Shown: piece after piece, positions 36,506-44,614 of the stretch
Layout: every line of letters begins with the position of its first letter
How positions within the stretch are numbered: position 1 is the stretch's first letter
Assembly (NCBI RefSeq): GCF_011058155.1
Contig: NZ_JAALFC010000009.1
Coordinates: 1 to 64,000, forward strand
Direction of reading: 5' to 3'
Source of the DNA: Litoribacterium kuwaitense
GTDB lineage: Bacteria; Bacillota; Bacilli; Bacillales; DSM-28697
Length of the DNA stretch: 64,000 nucleotides
The notes under the pieces: generated by a model
The model's database searches: none
What the model was told of the DNA's origin: nothing
Seen by the model: the letters and a program-made list of their open reading frames with translations, nothing else
Program-made: the position numbers and the translations under genes

Positions 36506-37507
36506 ATGAAATCATCGTTTACTGCCTACGTCGTTGAACAAAGTGAAAGTGAGATCACTGCGTCATTTAAACAAATGACGGACAAAGATCTTCCCAAAGG
36601 AGACGTCACCATTGATGTCGCTTATTCCAGCGTAAACTATAAGGACGGTTTAGCTGTCTCAGGTGAAGGTCGTATCATTCGTGACTATCCAATGGTTCCA
36701 GGGATTGATTTGAGTGGTACGGTCATTTCATCAGAGGACCCAAGATTTTATAAAGGGCAGGAGGTCATTGCGACAAGCTATGGGCTTGGTGTGTCTCATT
36801 TTGGCGGATATAGTGAATATGCACGAGTGCCTGCAGAGTGGGTTGTACCTCTTCCACAAGAAATGAGCCTTTTAGACGCCATGAGTTATGGAACAGCGGG
36901 CTTAACAGCCGGATTGTCTGTACACGCATTAGAGGCGCATGGAATTTGTCCGGATGACGGTGAAGTGCTTGTTACTGGAGCGACGGGCGGTGTTGGAAGT
37001 ATGGCTGTGGCGATGTTGAGTAAGCGTGGGTATCAGGTTGTGGCTAGCACAGGGAAAGAGGCTGCCAGTGATTTTCTAACGTCTCTAGGTGCTGATCGAG
37101 TCATTTCTAGAGAAGCACTCCAGGATGGGGACAATCGCCCACTGCAGAAGCAAAAATGGGCAGCCGCCGTTGATCCTGTTGGTGGTGCAAGCTTGGCACG
37201 TATATTAGCAAGCGTAAAGTATCAAGGTGCTGTTGCTGTGAGCGGATTGACCGGTGGCGGTGACGTGCCCACGACGGTGTTTCCATTCATTTTACGAGGT
37301 GTGTCACTTTTTGGGATTGATTCGGTTGAATGTCCAATGCCGAAGCGGTCGTTAGTGTGGAAACGTCTTGCCACAGACTTGTCAGTGTCTGCTCATTTTA
37401 ATGACACCATTCAAGTGATTCCACTAGACGATATTCCCCAAGCATTGGAAGCCATTTTGCAAGGGAAGGCAAAAGGCCGCTGGGTCGTTGATTGCAAAAA
37501 AGCATAA
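36506..37507 (+). CDS. acuI: AcuI/YhdH-type NADPH-dependent quinone or acrylyl-CoA reductase
   Basis: Zinc-free medium-chain dehydrogenase/reductase (333 aa). AYSSVNYKDGLAVSGEGRII at the start and DYPMVPGIDLSGTV match the YhdH/AcuI family. The NADPH-binding stretch is VLVTGATGGVGSMAVAMLSK. The enzyme reduces acrylyl-CoA or related enones. GGGAGGAGG lies before ATG 36506. Single gene with its own terminator. Confidence 0.88.
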   Translation: MKSSFTAYVVEQSESEITASFKQMTDKDLPKGDVTIDVAYSSVNYKDGLAVSGEGRIIRDYPMVPGIDLSGTVISSEDPRFYKGQEVIATSYGLGVSHFGGYSEYARVPAEWVVPLPQEMSLLDAMSYGTAGLTAGLSVHALEAHGICPDDGEVLVTGATGGVGSMAVAMLSKRGYQVVASTGKEAASDFLTSLGADRVISREALQDGDNRPLQKQKWAAAVDPVGGASLARILASVKYQGAVAVSGLTGGGDVPTTVFPFILRGVSLFGIDSVECPMPKRSLVWKRLATDLSVSAHFNDTIQVIPLDDIPQALEAILQGKAKGRWVVDCKKA

Positions 37508-37510
37508 ATA

Positions 37511-37554
37511 AAAACACAGGCGTTCTAAGGAAAAAACGAGGACGCCTGTGTTTT
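37511..37554 (+). terminator. Terminator of acuI
   Basis: aaaacacaggcgt and acgcctgtgtttt form a 13-bp perfect stem with flanking A- and T-runs. Confidence 0.9.
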
Positions 37555-37572
37555 ATCGTTTCTGACAGAAGA

Positions 37573-37887
37573 CTCCCACATAAAGGAATGTTATGACGTT
37601 GTCCAATGAGTAAGTGGGAGATACATGCCGGTTAGGCGTAATTCAAAAAGCTGTTTCTTTTTTGTGCTATGGAGAACCTCAACCTTCGTGAGTGGGATTG
37701 CCCCTCTTGTGGCACGCATCATAATCGAGATATTAACGCAGGACAAAATCTTAAAAACGAAGCGATAAGGCTTCTAACCGTAGGAACTACGGGGATAGCC
37801 TCATCAATAACTGGCGGTTACGCTCGTGTTCTTAGGAATCTCCCACTTCAAACAGCTCGTAAAGAACGTGAAGTGGGGGTAGTTCAA
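37573..37887 (+). mobile_element. Internally deleted mini-copy of the IS200/IS605-type element
   Basis: The stretch from 37676 to 37887 repeats the tnpB 3' end and right end of the element at 155-369 with few differences, including the hairpins at 37778-37792 and 37842-37877. Immediately left of it, 37573-37620 holds another ctcccac/gtgggag stem followed by gccggttaggcgtaa. This resembles the right-end stretch ggcggttacgc and probably represents the element's left end. The tnpB body is missing. The result is a roughly 315-bp non-autonomous element that kept both ends and the tnpB tail. Its right end runs into mntD. The left boundary is approximate. Confidence 0.75.
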
Positions 37888-38753
37888 GAATAGGCCTTTA
37901 CACGCCATTTGGATACGAGGCCATGGCGCGGAGATACGAAAAAGCTAATTAAAAATAAAAGACCAGTCGTAAATGCCATCGATGCCGAGATCGAAGTGTC
38001 AAGCCAGAGCGCTACAGCATATCCGAGCAGTGAAGCGACGACGCCCAGGATCCCGCTTAACCAAAGCATGACGTGAAGCTTATCGGTCCATAAATACGCT
38101 GTCGCGGCTGGGGTAATGAGCATCGCAACGACAAGAATGGCTCCCACAGCATCAAATGACGCCACAGTGACAAGTGACAACAGCCCCATAAACGCATAAT
38201 GCATGACAAGGACTGGAATGCCGAGGCTTGCAGCTAAAGCTGGATCAAACGATGTGATTTTCCATTCTTTGTAAAATAGCGTAATGGCAGCAATGACAAC
38301 GATGAGAATGACAAATAGCATTAAAGTAGCTGAAGGAACTTCGCCGATCATAGGCACGTTCCATCGATGAAAGGGAACGAAAGTAATCTCGCCCATCAAG
38401 GCGTGGCGAATGTCAAGATGAGCGTTTCCGATGGACGTAGAAATAAGAATGACGCCGATGGCAAAGAGCGTTGTAAAGACGATACCAATCGATGCTTCCT
38501 GTTGCACGCCTCTCGTTTGAAACCATTGGACTAAAAATGCAGTCAACCAGCCTGCGAGTAAGGCACCGATGAGCATGTGAATCCCAACTAACTCTCCGGT
38601 GACCATAAAGGCGAGTACGATCCCCAGTAACACTGTATGGCTAATCGCATCAGCCATCATGGCTGTTTTACGCAAAATCAAAAACACTCCGACCAATCCA
38701 CAGGAAAGACCAACAAGTCCGGCCGTTATGAGCATCCACGCAGTGTAACTCAT
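37884..38753 (-). CDS. mntD: Manganese/zinc ABC transporter permease MntD
   Basis: Second permease (289 aa) of a metal-type ABC-3 importer. It shows [20 protein letters not shown] and a [19 protein letters not shown] stretch typical of the class. Its stop codon TGA (37886-37884) lies inside the conserved end sequence gttcaa of the mini insertion element, so the insertion has replaced the native C-terminal end. The start overlaps the mntC stop by four bases (ATGA). Confidence 0.92.
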   Translation of the reverse strand: MSYTAWMLITAGLVGLSCGLVGVFLILRKTAMMADAISHTVLLGIVLAFMVTGELVGIHMLIGALLAGWLTAFLVQWFQTRGVQQEASIGIVFTTLFAIGVILISTSIGNAHLDIRHALMGEITFVPFHRWNVPMIGEVPSATLMLFVILIVVIAAITLFYKEWKITSFDPALAASLGIPVLVMHYAFMGLLSLVTVASFDAVGAILVVAMLITPAATAYLWTDKLHVMLWLSGILGVVASLLGYAVALWLDTSISASMAFTTGLLFLISFFVSPRHGLVSKWRVKAYS

Positions 38754-39655
38754 TGCTGTCTCACCTCTTTAACTGCTGTAGAAACACGTATTTTTTGCCT
38801 GCGATGTTGAAGGTGTTGGATAAGCAAGCCTTTCTCCGCACCAAAAACCATTGAAACAATAAAGAGAACGGCGGCAATGAGAACCATAAACGGTCCTGTA
38901 GGCCAGCCCGCACCTAAGGAACTGACGTACGTACCAGCAATCCCTGAGAAGCCTCCAAAAAGAGCGGATAAAAACATCATCTTACTAAAAGAATGTGTCC
39001 AATATCGTGCACTTGTAGATGGAATGATCAGAAGTGCGGCAATCAGAATGACGCCAACGGCTTGAATGCCGACAACAATCGTAAGCACGAGGAGGAGTGT
39101 ATAAAATGAGCTCATGACTCGAGAAGATAAGCCTAGCCCACGAGCAAAGCCAGGGTCGAATAAATAGAGTTTCCACTCTTTAAAAGGAACGACCATGGCG
39201 AGGACAATCACTGTAGCTAAAACGGTCGTCACGATGACATCGTTTCGTACCATTGAAGCTGCTTGCCCGAAGATAAAACTATCTAAACCACTTTGTGAGC
39301 CAGCTGCTACGCGGTTTGTAATGGTGAGCAGCATTAGACCAAGCCCGAAAAAGCTGCTGAGCACAATCCCCATCGATGTATCAGACGTTAAACGACTATT
39401 CGCCTGAATGCCTTGGATGACGAAAGCACCTAGGAGTGCCGTAATTGCCGCGCCAAGAATAAGAATAGGCAGGTTTTTTTCACCTGTCAGTAAAAATGCA
39501 ATGACGACACCGGGCAAAGCTGCGTGGGCGAGTGCATCACTCATTAAGCTTTGCTTCTTCCAGTAGCTTAATGTTCCGACCATGCCAGCGGCCACCCCTA
39601 AGGCTAAGGCGCTAAACAGCACCCATTCAAAGTTACTGGCCGACGAAAAGAACAT
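38750..39655 (-). CDS. mntC: Manganese/zinc ABC transporter permease MntC
   Basis: First permease (301 aa) of the metal importer, with GTLSYWKKQSLMSDALAHAA and VGVILIAALLIIPSTSARYW typical of ABC-3 permeases. ATG 39655 is chosen because AAGGTGG lies 7 bases upstream. The gene start overlaps the end of mntB by 23 bp, which suggests coupled translation. Confidence 0.92.
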   Translation of the reverse strand: MFFSSASNFEWVLFSALALGVAAGMVGTLSYWKKQSLMSDALAHAALPGVVIAFLLTGEKNLPILILGAAITALLGAFVIQGIQANSRLTSDTSMGIVLSSFFGLGLMLLTITNRVAAGSQSGLDSFIFGQAASMVRNDVIVTTVLATVIVLAMVVPFKEWKLYLFDPGFARGLGLSSRVMSSFYTLLLVLTIVVGIQAVGVILIAALLIIPSTSARYWTHSFSKMMFLSALFGGFSGIAGTYVSSLGAGWPTGPFMVLIAAVLFIVSMVFGAEKGLLIQHLQHRRQKIRVSTAVKEVRQQ

Positions 39656-40388
39656 GATCCCCACCTTCTTTCAACGTTTTCAATGTGCCACCATATGTTT
39701 TGGCAAGGTTCTCAGGTGTAAATGCTTCTTCAGTTGATCCATGTGCCATCACAGTTTTGTTTAACAAAAGCACATGATCAAAATAATCTTCGACGGTTTG
39801 CAGGTCGTGGTGAACGACTAACACCGTTTTCCCTTGTTCCTTTAAGTTATTTAACGTATGCATGATCGCCTTTTCAGTAGAGGCATCTACACCAGCTAAA
39901 GGTTCATCCATGAAATAGAGGTCAGCTTGTTGAACAAGTGCCCGTGCTAGAAACACCCGTTGCTGCTGCCCGCCTGACAATTGACTGATCTGGCGCTCTG
40001 CATAGCTTTTCATGCCCATCAGATCGAGCGCATTCATTGCCTCTTCCCGGTGACGTCGATTCGGTCTTCTTAGCCACCCGACGCGACCGTATAAGCCCAT
40101 TGTAACTACATCTAAGGCGTTGGTTGGAAAGTCCCAATCGACAGAACCCCGCTGTGGCACATAACCGACACGCTTTTTCTGTTTCGTAAATGAAGAACCA
40201 AATATTTGTACCTTTCCTTTTAAGCTTGGATGCAATTGGAGAATCGTTTTAATGAGTGTCGACTTCCCAGCGCCATTGGGTCCAACAATGGCTGTCAATG
40301 ATCCTTCAGTCACCTCAAAGGAGACGTCGTGAAGCGCGATATTTTTTTGGTATGAAACTGTTAGATCGCTGACTTGTAAGATGCTCAT
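39633..40388 (-). CDS. mntB: Manganese ABC transporter ATP-binding protein MntB
   Basis: ATPase of the importer (251 aa). It has Walker A GPNGAGKST, signature LSGGQQQRVFLARALVQ and Walker B LYFMDEPLAGVD. VPQRGSVDWDFPTNALDVV is characteristic of the Mn/Zn group. It follows mntA by one base. Confidence 0.93.
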   Translation of the reverse strand: MSILQVSDLTVSYQKNIALHDVSFEVTEGSLTAIVGPNGAGKSTLIKTILQLHPSLKGKVQIFGSSFTKQKKRVGYVPQRGSVDWDFPTNALDVVTMGLYGRVGWLRRPNRRHREEAMNALDLMGMKSYAERQISQLSGGQQQRVFLARALVQQADLYFMDEPLAGVDASTEKAIMHTLNNLKEQGKTVLVVHHDLQTVEDYFDHVLLLNKTVMAHGSTEEAFTPENLAKTYGGTLKTLKEGGDHVLFVGQ

Positions 40389-40389
40389 C

Positions 40390-41340
40390 TTAAGATTCCT
40401 CCTCTTCGGTTAGGGCAGACGCAATCGTTTCGACATTGTGACGATACATTCCGAGATACGTTCCTTTTGCAGTGCCTGCTTCACCCATTGCATCTGAGAA
40501 TAATTCTCCGCCAAGCTGCACTTCTAAACCTTTTGACTTCGCACCTTCTATGACAGAGTTAATGTTTTTCTCGCTGACACTCGTTTCTATGAACACCGCG
40601 GGAACCTTTGCTTCAACGATCGTGTCAACCGTATCTTCAATATCTGATATGCCAATTTCATCCTCTGTACTTAACCCTTGTAAGCCAATTACGTCAATGT
40701 CAAAGGCGCGCCCAAAGTAATTAAAAGCATCATGGGCTGTAACGAGGTATCGTTTCTCCTCGGGGATTTTCGTGAGTAACTCTTGCGACTCATTCTTTAG
40801 TTCATCCAAAGATTCAAAGTAGGCGACTTTGTTTTGTTCAAACGTTTCCGCATGCTCGGGGGCATACTCCTTTAATTCATCTACCGCTGATTCTAAGGCG
40901 ATTTTCCAAAGGTCAATATCAAACCAAACGTGAGGATCTGGTGCACCGGCTGCTTCTGGATCATCTAGCAGCTGGTCTTTTGGAATAGACTCCGAAACAG
41001 CAACGACCGGAATAGAAGCACCAATTTGCTCAAAAACTTCATTCATTTGTCCTTCGAGGTTTAACCCACCATAAAAGACAATATCGGCTTTGCTTAATGT
41101 AGCAATGTCACTTTGCGTTGCCTGAAATGTATGAGGATCAACTCCAGGTCCCATAATACTTTTGACTGAGACGAGATCGCCACCGATGTCTTGTAGCGGC
41201 TCCCCAATTTGGGCAATTGTCGTCACAATCGAAATGGGCTGGTCTCCAGAAGTTTCTCCGCTCGTTTCTGAAGCCGCACCTCCGCAGGCGGCTAAAAAAA
41301 GTAGTAAAGCTGGTATGAATAATTTAAACCATCGAAGCAT
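40390..41340 (-). CDS. mntA: Manganese/zinc-binding lipoprotein MntA
   Basis: Cluster A-I metal-binding lipoprotein (316 aa) with the lipobox LFLAAC. Metal ligands are the His of GVDPHTFQAT, the His in DPHVWFD, the His of VTAHDAFNYF and an acidic residue near the C-terminus (LFSDAMG). There is no His-rich loop, which favours manganese over zinc. It is the first gene of mntABCD and is preceded by MntR-like palindromes. That it serves manganese is inferred from the absence of the loop and from the operator. Confidence 0.9.
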   Translation of the reverse strand: MLRWFKLFIPALLLFLAACGGAASETSGETSGDQPISIVTTIAQIGEPLQDIGGDLVSVKSIMGPGVDPHTFQATQSDIATLSKADIVFYGGLNLEGQMNEVFEQIGASIPVVAVSESIPKDQLLDDPEAAGAPDPHVWFDIDLWKIALESAVDELKEYAPEHAETFEQNKVAYFESLDELKNESQELLTKIPEEKRYLVTAHDAFNYFGRAFDIDVIGLQGLSTEDEIGISDIEDTVDTIVEAKVPAVFIETSVSEKNINSVIEGAKSKGLEVQLGGELFSDAMGEAGTAKGTYLGMYRHNVETIASALTEEEES

Positions 41341-41379
41341 TTTATAAATCTCCCCTCAAATATTGTCTAAACCACTAAA

Positions 41380-41395
41380 GTTTCCTTAGGGAAAC
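41380..41395. promoter_or_regulatory. MntR-like operator 1
   Basis: gtttccttagggaaac is a near-perfect 16-bp palindrome of the DtxR/MntR type, directly downstream of the -10 box of the mnt promoter. Bound MntR-Mn would block initiation. Confidence 0.7.
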
Positions 41396-41422
41396 ATTAT
41401 AACATAAAGGAAACTAAGTCAA
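41396..41422 (-). promoter_or_regulatory. Promoter of mntABCD
   Basis: On the minus strand TTGACT (41422-41417) and TATAAT (41401-41396). The spacer is 15 bases, shorter than ideal. Confidence 0.6.
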
Positions 41423-41429
41423 TTGTTTT

Positions 41430-41445
41430 TTTGCCTATGGGCAAA
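41430..41445. promoter_or_regulatory. Second palindrome upstream of mntA
   Basis: tttgcctatgggcaaa is a 16-bp palindrome (TTTGCC/GGCAAA) just upstream of the -35 box. It resembles MntR boxes and may be a second operator site. Confidence 0.45.
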
Positions 41446-41754
41446 AAATAGGCGCTCAATAAAAAGTCGTAAAAAAACAGCCATTGTTGGCCGTTTCTAA
41501 AATTTCCTCCGCGCTCTGCCATACTCATCTACAAATGATCTCTACTTAGGTTTCCGTTTGATTTTAAATCGAAGCGATAAAGAAGCCTTAAAATATCGTA
41601 ACACTTTGTTCACGTCTCTTTTTTCTAATGTGCTGTCTATAGTGAATCCACATCATGGATTATAGACAAAGAACACATCTCTAAATAGGTAGCAAGCATT
41701 TTGATCAGAAAGCGTTAAAACATCTGTACAAGTGAATGGGGTGATGTAGCAAAG
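41446..41754. other. Intergenic region upstream of the mnt promoter
   Basis: No gene or strong RNA structure was recognised. tctatagtgaatccac and catggattatagacaa show a loose inverted repeat (ctata/tatag), probably chance. Confidence 0.3.
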
Positions 41755-41832
41755 ATGGATAGTTCGACCACAGGGGATTTTAGCGATACGATTGAAGTCG
41801 CACGTATTCTAGGCGCGTTGAAAAAAGCCTGA
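41755..41832 (+). CDS. Possible 25-residue peptide
   Basis: ATG 41755 is preceded by GGGGTGAT about 9 bases upstream and opens a 25-codon frame: MDSSTTGDFSDTIEVARILG, then ALKKA. It ends at TGA inside the stem of a terminator. It has a protein-like amino acid mix but no recognised family. It may be a fragment of a lost gene. Confidence 0.25.
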   Translation: MDSSTTGDFSDTIEVARILGALKKA

Positions 41833-41850
41833 GAAGGTCGATTCTCAGGC
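41821..41850. terminator. Terminator of the yolD-like gene
   Basis: gcctgagaa and ttctcaggc form a 9-bp perfect stem. On the minus strand it follows the YolD-like stop and is followed by six T residues; it could also stop plus-strand transcripts. Confidence 0.75.
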
Positions 41851-42150
41851 TCGAAGTTTTTGAATGTTAACGGCGACAACATGTTTGATGTCGATATCGT
41901 GTATTCTATTTTCATCACTAAGAACAAAGAGACGATTCTTTTTTTGATCGACAATACGTCCGGTGAGCATATAGTATTGTTCGTGCCGACAGTAGACGAT
42001 GGCTAAGACACTGTGAAATTCAAGTGCTTCAAGCATAACTTCATGAATAGAGGGTTTGAATGCGCTTTCTTGAGAAGTCGAAGGATTGAGTTCTAAGAAA
42101 TTTTTTTTGGCTAAACGGGGGTGATACATCCATTGTCGAGTTTTACGCAT
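41845..42150 (-). CDS. YolD-like protein
   Basis: Small protein of 101 aa resembling the YolD-like family (PF08863), with a short basic N-terminus, a helical middle and the SH3-like C-terminal strands AIVYCRHEQYYMLTGRIVDQ and VAVNIQK. Family members often sit beside UvrX/Y-family DNA polymerase genes; none is here. The ribosome site of ATG 42150 is weak, and ATG 42129 is an alternative. Role unknown. Confidence 0.7.
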   Translation of the reverse strand: MRKTRQWMYHPRLAKKNFLELNPSTSQESAFKPSIHEVMLEALEFHSVLAIVYCRHEQYYMLTGRIVDQKKNRLFVLSDENRIHDIDIKHVVAVNIQKLRA

Positions 42151-42467
42151 CGGTTACCAAGCCTCATTTCCCCGCGATTTGCGGACCAGAGAGGTCCATC
42201 GTATTCGTTGATCAGTGTACTAGAGCTAAAATGGGTCCAATGTAAAGGTGAGCATTTTTGTAGAAGGGTAAATAGAAGGCTGGTTATCCACAGTGAGTCG
42301 CTTGAAGAATGGAAGCGCATGAGATGAAGTCTTCAACCGTGGATACGATGCCCATTGTTCATCGTTGAAGCGGTGTTGGACAATGATTCCTCTCTTTCTT
42401 TTCCATTATAACGAAAAAATGGACGTGCCTCAAGAAAAGTACCGGAATCTTTCATTTATTCACTCAT
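42151..42467. other. Intergenic region
   Basis: No feature could be supported. The open frames here lack ribosome sites and domain features. Confidence 0.3.
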
Positions 42468-42704
42468 TCACCAATGCCAAGGTCCAGAAGGGATTCCTTG
42501 TTCAGAAGAAGGAGATGGAGAGACGGTGCTTCCAAGTTTTTGATTATAAGGAAACGGGAGGTGGGAGCCTTGATGTCCGGGCAGTCCTCCTTCTCTAAAC
42601 AATTGCTCTTCCTCGCAAGGGAAAACGTTTTTGTTTTTTTCTGTCAAAAGCACCTTATCTTTCTGTTCACATGTAGAGTAGTACTTTGATTTCATAAATT
42701 TCAT
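42468..42704 (-). CDS. Small hypothetical protein, Pro/Ser/Gly-rich tail
   Basis: A 78-codon frame opens at ATG 42704 with AAAGGAG 10 bases upstream, which makes it more than chance. The N-terminal half is charged (MKFMKSKYYSTCEQKDKVLL). The C-terminal half is low in charge and rich in Gly, Pro, Ser and His, ending IPSGPWHW. There is no signal peptide or membrane helix. I do not recognise a family. A spore-associated role would fit the composition but is only a thought. Confidence 0.4.
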   Translation of the reverse strand: MKFMKSKYYSTCEQKDKVLLTEKNKNVFPCEEEQLFREGGLPGHQGSHLPFPYNQKLGSTVSPSPSSEQGIPSGPWHW

Positions 42705-42986
42705 TGCCGAATCGCTCCTTTCCTGTTTTGAGACTAGTTTGTACATATAGACTATGCGGATCGGCTGGTACTCGAGCCTGGATTAGCATGAAATGGGCGG
42801 AGGTTTAGCCGTCAGCTGCGATAAAATCATATGGTAAAGAAGATGAAATATCGAGTATTTATTGTGAAGTATGGTGTATCCTTCTAATATAAGGTGTTTG
42901 TTTCAATTTCTTAGAATAAGTAGGTGAAGAGTTCTGCGGAACGTGATACAATCTCTTGAGGAATGAAGCATAAGGGAGTGCAAAGG

Positions 42987-43742
42987 TTGGAACAACAACG
43001 GACAAACTTAATGGAGAAGATAGCTCAATGGCTGTTGGATGCAAAGTATCCGATCGTGTTAACTGGCGCAGGGATGTCTACAGAAAGTGGCTTACCTGAT
43101 TTTCGTTCATCTCATGGGCGATGGGCAACTTCTGTTGACCCATCGGAGTTATCAAGTATCCGTACATTTATACATCGTCGTTCAGACTTTGAAGCATTTT
43201 ACAAAAAGCGGACGAAAGAGGTATTAAATACATCTCCTCATAAAGGGCATGAAATTCTTGCCCAATGGCAAACTAGAGGTTTGATCAAAGGTTTAATTAC
43301 ACAGAATGTAGATGGTTTTCATCAACGTGCAGGCTCTGCGCCTGTCGCTACGCTTCATGGAAACTTATTAAATATGTCTTGCTATGACTGTCATGAGCCC
43401 GCTACGGTTGAAGCATTTTTACAGGATGAGCCAATCTGCCATTGTGGTGGTTCGATTAGACCGGATATTGTGTTGTTTGGCGAAATGCTTCCTGAAAAAG
43501 AGCTCAAGCAGGCAGAGGAATGGACGAATCATACAGACCTTATGCTTGTGCTTGGCACATCTCTTCAAGTGTCACCGGCAAGCACTCTGCCAATCATAGC
43601 GAAGGAGAACGGCGCCAGATTAATCATTGTGAATGAAGAACCGACGCCGCTCGATGATATGGCAGACGTAGTCGTCAACGACATACGAATCAAAACATGG
43701 TTAGAAGGTGTTGATACAGCACTGACTCAGCACGTGTTATAA
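42987..43742 (+). CDS. Sir2-family NAD-dependent protein deacylase
   Basis: Sirtuin of 251 aa. The NAD pocket shows VLTGAGMSTESGLPDFRS and TQNVDGFHQRAGS, and the catalytic His lies in LHGNLL. The zinc site has all four cysteines (CYDCHEP and CHCGG), followed by IRPDIVLFGEMLPE. It removes acyl groups from lysines in the cytoplasm. TTG 42987 is preferred because GGGAG lies 8 bases upstream; ATG 42963 has its only site too close. The 3' end overlaps the convergent sigma-factor gene by 16 bp. Confidence 0.88.
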   Translation: MEQQRTNLMEKIAQWLLDAKYPIVLTGAGMSTESGLPDFRSSHGRWATSVDPSELSSIRTFIHRRSDFEAFYKKRTKEVLNTSPHKGHEILAQWQTRGLIKGLITQNVDGFHQRAGSAPVATLHGNLLNMSCYDCHEPATVEAFLQDEPICHCGGSIRPDIVLFGEMLPEKELKQAEEWTNHTDLMLVLGTSLQVSPASTLPIIAKENGARLIIVNEEPTPLDDMADVVVNDIRIKTWLEGVDTALTQHVL

Positions 43743-44230
43743 CATTTTAGTAGCTTTTTTCGGGCGCGCTGGCGCCACTTTTTGACTTGTTCAACGGTCG
43801 CTCCTTCTCGCTTGGCGATCTCTTTTGTGGAGCGGCCGTACCAAATGGCTTGTATTGCCCAACAACGTTCTTTTGCTGTCAGCGCGACAAGACTTTGCTC
43901 AAATTCTTCCTTTTCAAGAAAGCGTACGTTATATTGCGCCAAGGTGGCATTTCTGTTTATTAACTTTTCAGTTAATTCAGTGTGCTTTGAGCGTCGTCTT
44001 ATCTCGTCAATCATACGTGAAATGACAACGGTTTTGGCGTATGCTCCAATCGACCCAGCCTCAGGGTCGTGTTTTTGCCACACTTCCCAAAGAGCAATCC
44101 GACCAATTTGATAAAATTCGTCAAAGTCGTAGTGCACATGAAGTTGATTCATTGAGCTGAGGATTAACGGCGAGTAGTCATGCAAAAATACGTCAAATGA
44201 TGGATAAGGTTGATTGATCAGTAGACTCAT
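43727..44230 (-). CDS. Sigma-70 family RNA polymerase sigma factor
   Basis: Small sigma factor of 167 aa. Region 2 is recognisable at FDEFYQIGRIALWEVWQKHD and VVISRMIDEIRRRSKH. Region 4 is at LVALTAKERCWAIQAIWYGR with the helix-turn-helix RSTKEIAKREGATVEQVKKW. No regions 1 or 3 are visible. No anti-sigma gene is adjacent, which is unusual for ECF-type factors. The ribosome site before ATG 44230 is weak. Target promoters are unknown. Confidence 0.82.
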   Translation of the reverse strand: MSLLINQPYPSFDVFLHDYSPLILSSMNQLHVHYDFDEFYQIGRIALWEVWQKHDPEAGSIGAYAKTVVISRMIDEIRRRSKHTELTEKLINRNATLAQYNVRFLEKEEFEQSLVALTAKERCWAIQAIWYGRSTKEIAKREGATVEQVKKWRQRARKKLLKCYNTC

Positions 44231-44317
44231 TCCAAAAAGGCATGGCCATACCGAGTATTCCGCGGTATATCCAGTATATGGGTGTTGAGTCGATTTGTCT
44301 TGAACTTAAGAAATAAA

Positions 44318-44360
44318 GGTTGGCGTTCTTAGGCATCCGCCACTTCAATCAGACTGTAAG
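44318..44360 (+). mobile_element. Degraded right-end relic of the IS200/IS605-type element
   Basis: gcgttcttaggcatccgcca and the cttcaatcagactgtaag that follows match the right end of the copies at 0.3 and 37.8 kb at 29 of 38 bases by eye. No tnpB or left end is seen. The rest of the 384-bp gap (44231-44614) holds nothing else I can support; a 45-codon minus-strand frame from 44482 lacks a ribosome site. Confidence 0.45.
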
Positions 44361-44614
44361 ATGGAGAAATGGTCGTATTTAATGAATTTTGCGATGTTGG
44401 CCATTGGCTGGATCCCCAGCTCATATTTAGCTAAGGTTTCGGGGCGGCGTTGAGGTTTCTTTAATGAAAGTTTGCGCGCCATGAATTGTGGTCGTACGGG
44501 GAGGAGAGGCAAGAGAAAAGACGAGGAAGGGTGAGTGGGTTCGTCAGCCCCTTCCGTAAAGTGCATTGTATCATATTCTTACTATCGTTCTCCTCGGATT
44601 GATAGAGCACTTGC

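Noticed and set aside
42365-42689. Plus-strand frames antisense to the small protein at 42468-42704
   Set aside because: The minus-strand frame has a strong ribosome site; the plus-strand ones do not.
42963-42986. ATG 42963 as the sirtuin start
   Set aside because: Its only ribosome-like site touches the start codon; TTG 42987 has a well-spaced site.
44345-44566. Minus-strand frame containing a basic 45-residue end
   Set aside because: No ribosome site at any start and it overlaps insertion-element debris.
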